A DNA stretch of 64,000 nt from Neorhizobium populisoli (GTDB taxonomy: Bacteria > Pseudomonadota > Alphaproteobacteria > Rhizobiales > Rhizobiaceae), in NCBI RefSeq assembly GCF_019430945.1, contig NZ_JAHYCB010000008.1, forward strand, positions 186,001-250,000. Reading direction: 5' to 3'. Shown in pieces: positions 43,146 to 52,734 of this stretch (within the stretch, counting starts at the first letter, position 1; each line of letters opens with the position of its first letter). The position numbers and the translations under genes were made by a program. The notes under the pieces are model-generated. The model ran no database searches and was not told where the DNA came from. It saw only the letters and a program-made list of their open reading frames with translations.

Positions 43146-44083
43146 TCGGCTATGTGATACGGAGACTTCTCCTGGCCATTCCAACATTGCTTGCAATGCT
43201 GACCATGGTCTTCATTCTGGTCCGGCTCGTTCCGGGTGATGCTGCCGTCGCCATGCTGGGCGATCGGGCAAGCGCACAGACGCTGCAGAACCTTCGGGCG
43301 CAGCTCGGTCTCGATCAGCCCATTCCGGTTCAGTATGTGCGCTTTGTCACCGACATGCTCAGCGGTGATTTCGGTCGCTCGATGACGAGTGGGCGCACGG
43401 TTATGGAAGAGGTGGCGCTGGTTCTTCCCTATACGCTGGAACTGGCACTGGCTGCGATGTTGATCGGGACACTCCTCGGCATTCCGCTCGGCGTCGTGGC
43501 GGCTGTCAGGCGCAATCGCTGGCCGGACTACGTCAGCCGGATACTGTCTCTCGTCGGCCTGTCCTTCCCGGGCTTCGTCTCCGGAATATTGATGCTCCTC
43601 GCCTTCGCGGTGTGGCTGCAATGGCTTCCGGTCATGAGCAGGGCCTCCGCCGATCCGCTTAGCCATCTGCGCAGCCTTGCCCTTCCGGCCCTCAATCTCG
43701 GGCTGATCATGACGGCCTACATCGCGCGGGTGACCCGTTCGTCGATGCTGGATGTGATGGGTGAGGACTACATCCGGACCGCGCGGGCCAAGGGGGTAAA
43801 GCCGCGCAAGCTCATCATGCGGCATGCTCTCGGCAATGCCCTGATTCCGATCGTGACCGTGGTCGGACTGTATTTTGGCACGCTGATCGGCAATTCCGTG
43901 CTGACCGAGATCGTCTTCACGCGGCCCGGCCTCGGCAAGCTGATCCTCGGCGCCCTCCAGTCGCGCGACTACACCCTCCTCCAGGGATTGATGGTGGTCT
44001 TCGCAACATTCGTGATCCTCGTGAATACCGCAACCGACCTGATCTACGCTCTCGTCGATCCCAGAGTGAGTTATGCGCAATGA
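43142..44083 (+). CDS. Oligopeptide-type ABC permease, DppB-like
   Basis: 313 residues, six membrane segments from residue 9, first periplasmic part with FSVTDM-type DppB sequence and EAA loop YIRTARAKGVKPRKLIMRHA. It overlaps both neighbours by four bases. It pairs with the next permease to import the opine-like ligand of the binding protein at 36,642. Confidence 0.9.
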   Translation: MIGYVIRRLLLAIPTLLAMLTMVFILVRLVPGDAAVAMLGDRASAQTLQNLRAQLGLDQPIPVQYVRFVTDMLSGDFGRSMTSGRTVMEEVALVLPYTLELALAAMLIGTLLGIPLGVVAAVRRNRWPDYVSRILSLVGLSFPGFVSGILMLLAFAVWLQWLPVMSRASADPLSHLRSLALPALNLGLIMTAYIARVTRSSMLDVMGEDYIRTARAKGVKPRKLIMRHALGNALIPIVTVVGLYFGTLIGNSVLTEIVFTRPGLGKLILGALQSRDYTLLQGLMVVFATFVILVNTATDLIYALVDPRVSYAQ

Positions 44084-44958
44084 CCGACTTTGCCATTTCC
44101 CAAAGCATGCCGGCCAGGCAATCCAGCCCTGTCTTGAGGGCTCTCCGCCGCAATCGTTTCGCCTGGCTCGGTATCGGCTTGCTTGCCTTGATCGTTCTGG
44201 TGGCGATCTTTGCCCCGATCATCGCACCCTATGATCCGCTCAAGCAGAACATCCTTCATCGCCTGAGCCCGCCTTCAGCGGATTTCTGGTTCGGCACCGA
44301 CAGTTACGGCCGCGACGTTCTCTCGCGTCTGCTTTATGGCGCAAGGATCTCTCTTGCCATCGGCTTCCTGTCCGTGCTGATTGCCATGGTTGTCGGATCG
44401 GCGCTCGGAATCCTGGCCGGCTATATCGGCGGCGTCTTCGATCAGATCGTCATGGGCATCGTCGACGTGATGCTTTCCTTCCCGACGCTTCTGCTCGGCC
44501 TCATGGTCGCTGCGATGCTGGGTGCGAGTTTCGAAAACCTCATCATCGCCATAGCGATTACCGAGACGGCACCCTTCGCACGTGTTGCCAGGGCACCGAC
44601 GATCGCCATGAAGCGCCGTGACTTTGTCGAGGCCGGCAGGTCACTGGGTTATACGCCCCTGCACATCATGCGGGTGCATATTCTCCCCAACATCCTGTCG
44701 GATATCGTTGTCGTGGCGTCGCTCTGGATGGCATCGGCGATCCGTACCGAAGCATCGCTGGCCTTTATCGGTCTCGGTGTCCTTCCGCCGACCGCGACCT
44801 GGGGCGGGATGATCCGCGAAGGATTCGACAATATCCTGAGCGCATGGTGGCTGGTTGTCTTCCCGTCGCTCGCCATTCTTCTGGCGGTGCTTGCACTGAA
44901 CATTCTTGGTGATGCGCTCCGCGATGCGATCGATCCCAAAACAAGGAGCCAGGGATGA
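44080..44958 (+). CDS. Oligopeptide-type ABC permease, DppC-like
   Basis: 292 residues with a cytoplasmic N-terminus, a first membrane segment at about 25-45, the DppC marks FWFGTDSYGRDVLSRLLYGAR near 67 and LGILAGYIGGVFD near 107, and EAA loop FVEAGRSLGYTPLHIMRVHI. Start and stop overlap neighbouring genes. Confidence 0.9.
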   Translation: MTDFAISQSMPARQSSPVLRALRRNRFAWLGIGLLALIVLVAIFAPIIAPYDPLKQNILHRLSPPSADFWFGTDSYGRDVLSRLLYGARISLAIGFLSVLIAMVVGSALGILAGYIGGVFDQIVMGIVDVMLSFPTLLLGLMVAAMLGASFENLIIAIAITETAPFARVARAPTIAMKRRDFVEAGRSLGYTPLHIMRVHILPNILSDIVVVASLWMASAIRTEASLAFIGLGVLPPTATWGGMIREGFDNILSAWWLVVFPSLAILLAVLALNILGDALRDAIDPKTRSQG

Positions 44959-46826
44959 ACCTGATCAGCGAAAGCCCGATGCACTATTCTGGCCAGGAAA
45001 CAGGGTTCACCGCACCGGCTCGCGAACCGGTCATGTCGGTCCGCAACCTCAATACGTCCTTCAGGACCGGCGACGGATGGAAGAACGTGGTCCGCAACAT
45101 CTCGTTCGATATCGCCGCACGGGAGACGGTCGCGATCGTCGGCGAGTCCGGCTCCGGCAAGAGCGTGACCTCGCTTTCGATCATGCGACTGCTGGCGGCG
45201 GAATCGAGCCGGATCGAAGGGCAGGTCATGTTCAATGGCCGCGACCTGCTTTCGCTGCGGGAAGAGGACATGCGCCGCGTTCGTGGCAATGACATTTCGA
45301 TGATCTTCCAGGAGCCGATGACCTCGCTCAACCCGATCTTTTCGGTCGGAAAGCAGATTGCCGAGGCGCTCACCGTCCACACGGACATCACCGAGGCCGC
45401 GGCAAAGGCGGAGGCTATCCGGCTGCTCGAAAAGGTCCGCATTCCGAATGCCGCGAGCCGTTTCGACGAATATCCGCATCAGTTCTCCGGTGGCATGCGC
45501 CAGCGCGTCATGATCGCGATGGCGCTTGCGTCCAGGCCCAAGGTGCTGATCGCCGACGAGCCGACCACCGCGCTTGACGTGACGATCCAGGGGCAGATCC
45601 TCGATCTGATAAAGACGCTTCAGGACGAGGAGGGCATGGCGGTGCTCTTTATCACGCATGATATGGGCGTGGTGGCCGAGGTCGCCGATCGTACCATCGT
45701 GATGTATCGCGGCGATGCGGTCGAGGCCGGCAAGACCGAGGACATCTTCCATCGTGGTCAACATCCCTATACTCGCGCACTGCTGTCGGCGGTACCGAAG
45801 CTAGGCTCGATGGGTGGACGCGACCTGCCGCTTCGGTTTCCCACCGTTGACATGACGACAGGGCAGCAGGTTCCCTTGGCAGAGGTATCGGACACGGTCG
45901 CAAGCACGAAGAGGCCGATCCTTGAGGTCAAGGACCTGACCACCCGCTTTCACATCCGGTCCGGCGCGTTCGGCCGAAAGACAGGAGCGGTGCATGCGGT
46001 CGAGAATGTTTCGTTCGAACTCTTCGAAGGCGAGACGCTGTCGATCGTCGGTGAATCGGGCTGCGGCAAATCGACGACCGGGCGCTCGGTCACGCGGCTC
46101 ATCACGCCGACCGGTGGCAAGGTCACGGTCGACGGCCAGGACGTCATGAAGCTCAGCCAGTCGGCGCTTCGGGCGATGCGCCGATCCATCCAGATGATCT
46201 TTCAGGATCCTTATGCGTCGCTCAACCCGCGCATGAGTATCGGCTCCGCAATCATGGAGCCCTTTCTCCAGCATCGCCTCGGAACGAAGACCGAGGCCCG
46301 TGACAAGGCTGCGCTGCTTCTTGAAAAAGTGGGCCTGTCAGCCGATATGATGGCACGCTTCCCGCATGAATTTTCAGGCGGCCAGCGCCAGCGCATTGCC
46401 ATTGCCCGCGCCCTGATGCTTGATCCTAAGGTGATCGTCGCAGACGAGGCTGTGTCGGCGCTCGATGTCTCGATCAAGGCGCAGGTCTGCAATCTGCTTC
46501 TGGATCTCCAGCAGAGCCTCAACCTCGCTTTCCTGTTCATCAGCCATGATATGGCGGTCGTGGAACGGGTCAGCCACCGAGTTGCGGTCATGTATCTCGG
46601 AGAGATCGTCGAAATCGGCCCGCGAGCGGCGGTCTTCGACAATCCCCAGCACGACTACACCAAAAAACTGATGGCGGCCGTGCCGGTGCCCGACCCTGCA
46701 AGGCGCAGGATCAAACGCAACATGGTGGTTGAAGAACTGAAGAGCCCTGTCCGGCCCGTCGGATACGAGCCGGCGTTGCGGCAGTATCGCGAAGCCTCGC
46801 CCGGTCATCTCTATCGGGTCGATTAA
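44955..46826 (+). CDS. Double ATPase of the opine-type importer (DppD-DppF fusion)
   Basis: 623 residues with two complete ATPase domains: Walker A GESGSGKS and signature FSGGMRQRV in the first, GESGCGKST and FSGGQRQRIA in the second, joined near residue 310. Oligopeptide-type C-terminal regions follow each half. The GsiA-like fusion replaces the two separate ATPases used by the acc-like importer at 54,518-56,451. The start overlaps the permease stop; 90 bases separate it from the dehydrogenase. Confidence 0.92.
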   Translation: MNLISESPMHYSGQETGFTAPAREPVMSVRNLNTSFRTGDGWKNVVRNISFDIAARETVAIVGESGSGKSVTSLSIMRLLAAESSRIEGQVMFNGRDLLSLREEDMRRVRGNDISMIFQEPMTSLNPIFSVGKQIAEALTVHTDITEAAAKAEAIRLLEKVRIPNAASRFDEYPHQFSGGMRQRVMIAMALASRPKVLIADEPTTALDVTIQGQILDLIKTLQDEEGMAVLFITHDMGVVAEVADRTIVMYRGDAVEAGKTEDIFHRGQHPYTRALLSAVPKLGSMGGRDLPLRFPTVDMTTGQQVPLAEVSDTVASTKRPILEVKDLTTRFHIRSGAFGRKTGAVHAVENVSFELFEGETLSIVGESGCGKSTTGRSVTRLITPTGGKVTVDGQDVMKLSQSALRAMRRSIQMIFQDPYASLNPRMSIGSAIMEPFLQHRLGTKTEARDKAALLLEKVGLSADMMARFPHEFSGGQRQRIAIARALMLDPKVIVADEAVSALDVSIKAQVCNLLLDLQQSLNLAFLFISHDMAVVERVSHRVAVMYLGEIVEIGPRAAVFDNPQHDYTKKLMAAVPVPDPARRRIKRNMVVEELKSPVRPVGYEPALRQYREASPGHLYRVD

Positions 46827-46916
46827 CTCTCTGATCTGCGATGGTCCGATTGATCGCGCCGGAGATCGAAGGCCGCTTCGGCCGCCTTGTCAGGGTGAGT
46901 AACAAGGAAAATCACG

Positions 46917-48026
46917 ATGCGTATAGGTATTACCGGAGCCGGCGCTATTGCCATGGGGTATGCGGCATTTCTTTCCCGGAACGGGCATGCGGCATGGCTT
47001 TGGTCTCATTCGGGAAATGGCACGCAGGAACTTCGTGAAGGCAAAGCTCTGCATGTGTCGGGAGCCATCGAAGGAGAGTTCCATCCTCAGGTGGCTGAGG
47101 GGGCCGCGGATCTGGCCAAGTGCGATGTCATCGTCCTGGCCTTGCCCGCCTATGGCTACCGGCGTGTTCTGGACGAACTCGCGGACAATCTGGAAGCCCG
47201 CCATACCGTCATCATCAGCGCGCATCTCTCATTCGCCGCGCTCTATCTTGCGAAGAAGCTCGGCGAGCGTGGGCTGCAAATTCCGATCGCCGTCTGGAAC
47301 ACGACACTGCTGACGGCCAAGGCGCAATCGAGATTGCATGTCAGGGTCGGCGCAATCCGCTCGAAGGTCGATATGGCGGTCGTGCCTGTTCGGAGCGCGG
47401 ATAGTGCTTACAAGATATGTGCCGGGGTCTTCGGCGACAGGTTCCTGCTCAAGGACGATCTCCTGACGATCGCGCTCAGTAATCTCAATCCGCAGAACCA
47501 CATGGGGATCGTGCTCTGCAATCTGACGCGGATCGAACGGGGAGAGACGTGGGGCCAAAACTCCAACATGACACCTGCCGTCGCGAGATTGCTGGAACGG
47601 CTGGACCAGGAGCGGATTGCTATCGCCTCGGCATTCGGCAAGACGGTGCGCACCATCTTCGATCATTCGGCCTTGTCTCACGGCGTTTCGGGAGACTCCG
47701 TGGCAGAAATTTATGCCAATCTAGCAGCCAGCGGCAAAGACCCGCAAGGCCCGAAGGACATCAACACACGCTATGTCCTCGAAGACGTGCCCTTCGGTCT
47801 CGTGCCGATGCTGCATCTCGCGCGCATTTCCGGCGCAAGCGCGCGGCTGCATGAATGCGGGGTTGAGCTGCTCGAGGCATGCTACGGGCGCGATTTTGCC
47901 GCCGAAAACGACATCCTCAGCGAACTTGGCCCATTGGACAGTGATCGGCTCCGGCGGCTAGTCGTGGAAGGTTACCCTGTCGGTTTCTCGCCTGAAGGCA
48001 TCCGGAAAGAAGCTGCATCACAATGA
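46917..48026 (+). CDS. NAD/NADP octopine/nopaline dehydrogenase family enzyme
   Basis: 369 residues. Rossmann motif ITGAGAIAMGYAAFL at the N-terminus; the helical opine-dehydrogenase domain (PF02317) has NLNPQNHMGIVL near residue 193 and MTPAVARLLERLDQERIAIA near 220, then a DINTRYVLEDVPFGLVPM segment near 285. Family members form or split the secondary amine of opines between an amino acid and a keto acid. In a locus with importer and opine-oxidase-like genes it more likely works in the degrading direction. Its stop overlaps the MmgE/PrpD start. Confidence 0.85.
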   Translation: MRIGITGAGAIAMGYAAFLSRNGHAAWLWSHSGNGTQELREGKALHVSGAIEGEFHPQVAEGAADLAKCDVIVLALPAYGYRRVLDELADNLEARHTVIISAHLSFAALYLAKKLGERGLQIPIAVWNTTLLTAKAQSRLHVRVGAIRSKVDMAVVPVRSADSAYKICAGVFGDRFLLKDDLLTIALSNLNPQNHMGIVLCNLTRIERGETWGQNSNMTPAVARLLERLDQERIAIASAFGKTVRTIFDHSALSHGVSGDSVAEIYANLAASGKDPQGPKDINTRYVLEDVPFGLVPMLHLARISGASARLHECGVELLEACYGRDFAAENDILSELGPLDSDRLRRLVVEGYPVGFSPEGIRKEAASQ

Positions 48027-49396
48027 GCGGGACATCTGGCGAGCTGAACGGTTTCCACCAAAACAGCATCGTGGCGCGCATTGTATCCTACGTCGATACG
48101 GCGCGGCGGCAGCCGGTATCGAACCTTCCTCGCCAGGCCGCTATAAGATGCATTCTCGATCTCCTCGGCGCCGCCGCCTCGGGGATCAATCAGCCCGGTG
48201 TGCTGGCGGCTCGAAAGACGGCTTTGGCAACAATGGCCGCCGGTGATGTGCCAATCTGGTTTTCCGGTACGACCAGTTCGGTCGTCGGCACGGCCTGGGC
48301 AAACAGTGCGGCGGCTGCAGCGCTGGACCTGGATGACGGGCATCGGCTGGCGCGCGGTCATCCGGGCGCGGCTGTCATTCCCACAGCGCTTGCCGTCGCC
48401 AGTGAGACGGACGCCTCGCTGGAAGATATCCTGCGCGCGATCATCATAGGTTACGATGTCGGTGTCACCATCGGTGCCGCGCGCACCACTTACGGCAATA
48501 CCGGGACGTGGTCGTCCTATGCTGTGGTCGCCACAGCAGCCGTTCTGCGCCGCACTGCGCCCGAGATACTGGCGCATGCTTTGGCGATCGCCGGCGAAAG
48601 CGCACCCAACCAGTTGTTTGCCAGCGCGCCGGCGCCTCGAAATCCGGCTCCTGAAGGGAGCGATGTGAAAGAAGGCATACCGTGGTCTGTGGTGACGGGG
48701 CTGGTCGCTTTAAGCCTCGCCGAAGCGGGACATACCGGTCCGTGCAACATCCTCGACAGCACGCGACATTACCGGTTTTCCGAGGATCTACGGCTCGGCG
48801 TCAATCCGCATATCTGCAATACCTATTTCAAGCTCTACGCATGCTGCCGTCACATACACGCGCCGCTTGACGCCATGCTTCAACTCGTAGGCCGGTATTC
48901 GATCGATCCGCATGCAATCGACGCCATCGGGGTCGAGAGCACCAGCGGTGCATTACGCATCTCGAACCGCGATAACCCGACAAATCTTGTCGATGTGCAA
49001 TACAGCATACCGTATTGCCTTGCGCTTGCGACCCTTAGAGGGCCTCAAGCACTTCTGCCGCCGACACCAGCAGTCCTGGGGCAAAGCGCAGTCGTTGATC
49101 TGGCGCGAAAAGTCACGCTGTCAGTGAACGCGGATTTCGATGCGCGGTTTCCTGCCGAAACATTGGCTCGGGTCACGGTGACGGTGATGGGTCGGCATCT
49201 CGTTTCGGATGTTACCGCTCCGAAAGGGGAGGCAAGTGATCCCCTGTCGTCGGCAGAACTGGAGGTCAAGTTTCGTGCCGCAACAAGGTTATTCCTGAAC
49301 CCGGCTAGGCAGGACGAAATCATTGCGTGGATCAACAAGGCTTTCTGTGCTGAGACTTCGAAGTCACTTTTGCCCTTGCATTCAGTTTTAGTATAA
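48023..49396 (+). CDS. MmgE/PrpD family protein
   Basis: 457 residues. Typical family stretches: DLLGAAASGINQPG near residue 45, NSAAAAALDLDDGHRLARGHPGAAVIPTALA near 95, and a C-terminal cap domain with AARLF-like FRAATRLF near 430. Members include 2-methylcitrate dehydratase, cis-aconitate decarboxylase and uncharacterised hydrolyases. As last gene of the opine-type operon it may dehydrate or decarboxylate the organic-acid half released from the conjugate. Confidence 0.85.
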   Translation: MSGTSGELNGFHQNSIVARIVSYVDTARRQPVSNLPRQAAIRCILDLLGAAASGINQPGVLAARKTALATMAAGDVPIWFSGTTSSVVGTAWANSAAAAALDLDDGHRLARGHPGAAVIPTALAVASETDASLEDILRAIIIGYDVGVTIGAARTTYGNTGTWSSYAVVATAAVLRRTAPEILAHALAIAGESAPNQLFASAPAPRNPAPEGSDVKEGIPWSVVTGLVALSLAEAGHTGPCNILDSTRHYRFSEDLRLGVNPHICNTYFKLYACCRHIHAPLDAMLQLVGRYSIDPHAIDAIGVESTSGALRISNRDNPTNLVDVQYSIPYCLALATLRGPQALLPPTPAVLGQSAVVDLARKVTLSVNADFDARFPAETLARVTVTVMGRHLVSDVTAPKGEASDPLSSAELEVKFRAATRLFLNPARQDEIIAWINKAFCAETSKSLLPLHSVLV

Positions 49397-49413
49397 GGAG
49401 TAATCGTTTTAGC

Positions 49414-50388
49414 TCAACATCTAGCAAGAGAGAGTTTTAGCGAATAAGAGCGACTTTCACTGGGGCTAAGCCATCCGCCTGTCTCCAGGCGAAGGTCTGT
49501 CCGAGGCTCTATCCCAAGCGCAAAGATGCCTGACTGATAAGCGCGCCACACCGCGAGTTTTGGGAGGGTCGCTTGGCTGTAGTCCAGTGAGACAGCAACG
49601 CCGCATGTCTCGTTCCGCAGGACAACAGGCAGCTGGTGCGGCGTTGTGCGGGCGTCCACGACATCGACTTTCTCGCCGAAGTCATCAGAGGGATATGGAG
49701 GTTGAGAGTGAAGCTCCGATTGGAGCGGATCCGGCAGCCCTTCTACCGTCAAGGCGCCATCAAGAAAGGGATAGCCGAAATTTATGTGATACATGATGGC
49801 GTGGTCCGTGGGACGGAAGCCGCGATTTGTCACTTTATCCTCGACGATCAGTTCGTGCCCGAATACCGCGAGAGAGATCCGGCGCCGTAATTCCAGCGTC
49901 TCGCCGAACACGCTCGCCTGCCTTACGATTGCTTCGCAGGAAATTTCGGACGTTTCCGTGTCCACACCGTAGCTGAGTAGCCGTGCTTTCTCGACCGATA
50001 TCCGCCCGTGGAGGGGCATCTTTCGCGTCGTGAGGTGAGGATGTTTGTATTGGCTGATGTCGGCTTCGTAAGGGCGACTGAAGTGGTCGAGGCCGCAGGT
50101 GACCAAGAAGCCATCAAAGTTGCGCAAAAAGCCCCATCCTTCCTCCGATCCTGGATCATGCGAGGGGAAGGGCATCTGCGCCGGAGAATGCCAGCCGATG
50201 TTGACACCCTTGTAGGAAAGTTCGGAGATATCGAAGCCACGGTCCACGGCAACCTCGAATGTGACCCCGTTTGCATTGCGGCCTATCAAAAGACGTTGAC
50301 CTCGACCGGGTCCGTCCTCCAGCATTACTAAGCGGATGTCGGCGATGGCGCGCAGGTCCGCAGTTTTTCTGAGCAGCGTTTCGTCCAC
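49414..50388 (-). CDS. DUF4432 aldose-epimerase-fold protein
   Basis: 324 residues matching the DUF4432 branch of galactose-mutarotase-like proteins: VDRGFDISELSYKGVNIGW near residue 50, FLVTCGLDH near 93, MPLHGRIS near 123 with a candidate catalytic histidine, and MYHINFGYPFL near 200. It lies downstream of the Nudix gene, convergent with PrpD. It probably acts on the sugar released by the neighbouring acc-like pathway, for example as a mutarotase; that is inference. Confidence 0.8.
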   Translation of the reverse strand: MDETLLRKTADLRAIADIRLVMLEDGPGRGQRLLIGRNANGVTFEVAVDRGFDISELSYKGVNIGWHSPAQMPFPSHDPGSEEGWGFLRNFDGFLVTCGLDHFSRPYEADISQYKHPHLTTRKMPLHGRISVEKARLLSYGVDTETSEISCEAIVRQASVFGETLELRRRISLAVFGHELIVEDKVTNRGFRPTDHAIMYHINFGYPFLDGALTVEGLPDPLQSELHSQPPYPSDDFGEKVDVVDARTTPHQLPVVLRNETCGVAVSLDYSQATLPKLAVWRAYQSGIFALGIEPRTDLRLETGGWLSPSESRSYSLKLSLARC

Positions 50389-50426
50389 AGTTCACTCCTT
50401 TTTGATAAGACCGAGGTCCCTTCGTC

Positions 50427-50948
50427 TCAAGTCTCCACCGACGTACGCGAACGACGGTGTTCACGCCGTTCGAGTCTAGTGATCAAGCCGCGCAGTTCCG
50501 GCTCGCCGACCGAAGAAGCCGCAACGGCGGGCTCAAACCATTCAAGTGTTCGCTGGTGTCGTTCCGGGAACTTGTCGTCGATCTCTCGCACGTCTATCAG
50601 GTGCACCTGCACCATGGCTGGCACCAACTCGCCGCCCTCAAGCTTTTTGACATAGGTGTAGTGGCCCCACGGCTTCTTACGGATACGGCCCCTGACACCC
50701 GCCTCCTCCCAAGCTTCCTGGCTCGCGACTTCATGCGGCTTCTTCTTCCGCATCGGCCATCCTTTTGGGATGATCCACCGGCCGCTGTCTCGACTGGTGA
50801 TCAGGAGCACTTCGATCGAGCCATCGGCCCGGCCAGTGGACCGATAGCAAATAGCCGCGTACTGCGTCAGGATCTCTCCTCTGCAGAGCTTGTCCGCGAC
50901 AAGGGAGAGCTGCGAAAGGCCGTCTCGTTTTGTTGTATTAGCAGGCAT
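50427..50948 (-). CDS. Nudix hydrolase, DIPP-like
   Basis: 173 residues. IIPKGWPM...EAWEEAGVRG spans the Nudix box near residues 57-85; the metal-binding EEAG core is present while two other box positions (E, R) are replaced by K and Q, as in several diphosphoinositol-polyphosphate/ApnA-type members of rhizobia. It would hydrolyse a nucleoside-diphosphate-linked or polyphosphate metabolite. A broken paralogue lies at 60,914, on the other side of the acc-like operon. Gap to the phosphatase gene is 169 bases, with nothing recognised in it. Confidence 0.82.
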   Translation of the reverse strand: MPANTTKRDGLSQLSLVADKLCRGEILTQYAAICYRSTGRADGSIEVLLITSRDSGRWIIPKGWPMRKKKPHEVASQEAWEEAGVRGRIRKKPWGHYTYVKKLEGGELVPAMVQVHLIDVREIDDKFPERHQRTLEWFEPAVAASSVGEPELRGLITRLERREHRRSRTSVET

Positions 50949-51117
50949 GGGCCGGTCGATCTCCAGATCGGTTGCCGTCGCTCTACTTGGATGAAGAAGC
51001 GACGGCTCGGTAGGCAGATGCCGTCCCCCTTAAGCTTCCATGAGGGGGCACCGGGGTAAAACCCGCCAGACGCCGCAGCGAAGCCGGTGGCTCGAAAAGC
51101 TCCTGTTTCGGCGAGGG

Positions 51118-51924
51118 CTAAGCCGCGTGAGAAACATTCTGCAGCAGCGGCCGCAATCGCCTGACGAAGTCTTCGCTTCCGCACGCGAACCGAAGCTTCT
51201 CAGGAAGCTCGATCTGATCCCAGTCGATCGTATGAGAGACGCCGAGATTAGCCAGGATCGGCAGTGCGGCCATGACGTCCCAAGTGGAATCACCGAGTGA
51301 CAGGTATCCGTCGGTTTCCCCGAGCGCGACTTCGATGAACGATGCGGTCGCCGAGCCGCAGATACGGAAGCTGATCTGCAGTTCGTCCGACACAAATCGC
51401 ATCAGTTCGAGCCGATCACTGGTCGAGACGGTTGGATGGATGCCGAAGCTCATGGCCGCCTGCGACATGTCGAGGGGCTTGAGAGGCGCCATCGGCTTTC
51501 CGTTCAGCCGCGTCGGCACAGAACGACCGCCCACCAGCATCAGGTCACGGGCCGGTGCAAAGATGACGCCGAAGGTCGGCCGGCGGTTCTCATAGAGGCC
51601 GATCGAAATTGCCCAGTTTTGGCCGCCACGGACAAAGTTGAAAGTTCCGTCGATAGGGTCGATAACCCAGATGCGCTCTGACGTACCTGCAATTTCACCG
51701 CCCTCTTCGCCGTATAGCCCGTCACCTGGGAATGCCTTTCGGAGCTCAGCGATCAGAAAGTCTTCGACTTCGCGATCGGCCTTGGTGACGAGATCGAGAT
51801 GTCCCTTTTTCTCCACCGGCAGATCAGCAAGTGAACGGAAGTGTGCAAGTGCCAGCGCACCCGCTCTTCGCGCGATGTCCTCGACGATCACTTCCATTGT
51901 GTTCTGCAAATGCGTTTCAGCCAT
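51118..51924 (-). CDS. Inositol-monophosphatase family sugar phosphatase, AccG-like
   Basis: 268 residues from ATG 51924, which overlaps the end of the diesterase gene. The metal site is complete: GEEGGE near residue 70, VIDPIDGTFNF near 85 and STWDVMAALPIL near 215. In the acc operon of pTiC58 the equivalent AccG removes phosphate from arabinose 2-phosphate released from agrocinopine. Here it is the last gene of an operon with the same order, so it should dephosphorylate the sugar phosphate made by the diesterase. A myo-inositol phosphate is an alternative substrate. Confidence 0.82.
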   Translation of the reverse strand: MAETHLQNTMEVIVEDIARRAGALALAHFRSLADLPVEKKGHLDLVTKADREVEDFLIAELRKAFPGDGLYGEEGGEIAGTSERIWVIDPIDGTFNFVRGGQNWAISIGLYENRRPTFGVIFAPARDLMLVGGRSVPTRLNGKPMAPLKPLDMSQAAMSFGIHPTVSTSDRLELMRFVSDELQISFRICGSATASFIEVALGETDGYLSLGDSTWDVMAALPILANLGVSHTIDWDQIELPEKLRFACGSEDFVRRLRPLLQNVSHAA

Positions 51925-52720
51925 TGGCTTCAGCCTTAAGCCTTGCCACCTGGGACACGTCATTGCTGATGAGCTGGTCGAGTTGGCCATCACGGATCCA
52001 CTCGACTACATTGGCTTCGATATCGACGCCGTAAGATTTAAGGCTTTTCAGCTTGCTCGGCGGAGGCACGTGGAGGAAGGTGGCGATCCCGCCTTCATGG
52101 AGCTGCTTTGCCTCTCCGCTCGGGAAATGATGAATTTCGAGGTTGATCGCATCGACGGTTGCCTCGATTGCGATCGCAGCCGGGTCGATCAAGCGCGAGT
52201 GCGAGAGGCCGACAGTCGGGACTTCCGGGATTGCCTTCTTCAGGGCGCGCAGTTGCACGAAGTCAAACGAAGAGAACTGCAGTAGATCGGCGCAACCAAG
52301 CTCGTTGATCAGAGCTTTCAGCTTCGGGAAGAACACGTCGTCTTGACCGTAGGTCTTCAGTTCCAGCTGATAGATTATATTGTGCTCGCGAGCGAACTCT
52401 AGCGCCTCGCGAAGTCGTGGCACGCGCTCATCGGCGAAAGCCTCGCCAAACCACGAGCCGGCGCTCAAGGCAGTGATTTCCGAATAGGTGAGCTTGTTCA
52501 CCAGGCCATGACCGTTGGTGGTGCGGTCGACAGTCTCGTCATGAATCAGCACAAGTTCGCCATCGCTGGTAATGCGAAGGTCAGTCTCGCAAGTAACCCC
52601 GGGTCCCGCGAATTCCCGCGCCGCCCGGAACGCAGCGTAGGTATTTTCCGGCGCGCCTTCGCTATGGCCCCGATGGCCGGCAAGACGCATGGTCAGCGGC
52701 GTCATTCTTAGCGGATTCAT
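51917..52720 (-). CDS. Glycerophosphodiester phosphodiesterase family, AccF-like
   Basis: 267 residues from ATG 52720 with AAGGA upstream. GDPD signature: AGHRGHSEGAPENT at the N-terminus (catalytic HRG, ENT), CETDLRITSDG (metal ExD) and LIHDETVDRTTNGHG (second catalytic H), then YQLELKTYG. No signal peptide, so it hydrolyses the phosphodiester after import. Its place after a family 5 importer and before a phosphatase is that of AccF, which opens agrocinopine into sugar and sugar 2-phosphate. Glycerophosphodiesters such as glycerophosphoinositol are the other plausible substrate. Confidence 0.85.
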   Translation of the reverse strand: MNPLRMTPLTMRLAGHRGHSEGAPENTYAAFRAAREFAGPGVTCETDLRITSDGELVLIHDETVDRTTNGHGLVNKLTYSEITALSAGSWFGEAFADERVPRLREALEFAREHNIIYQLELKTYGQDDVFFPKLKALINELGCADLLQFSSFDFVQLRALKKAIPEVPTVGLSHSRLIDPAAIAIEATVDAINLEIHHFPSGEAKQLHEGGIATFLHVPPPSKLKSLKSYGVDIEANVVEWIRDGQLDQLISNDVSQVARLKAEANG

Positions 52721-52734
52721 TTCATTTCCTTTCA

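Noticed and set aside
42998..44080. 360-codon minus-strand open frame
   Set aside because: Antisense to the DppB-like permease; no motif and no ribosome-binding site.
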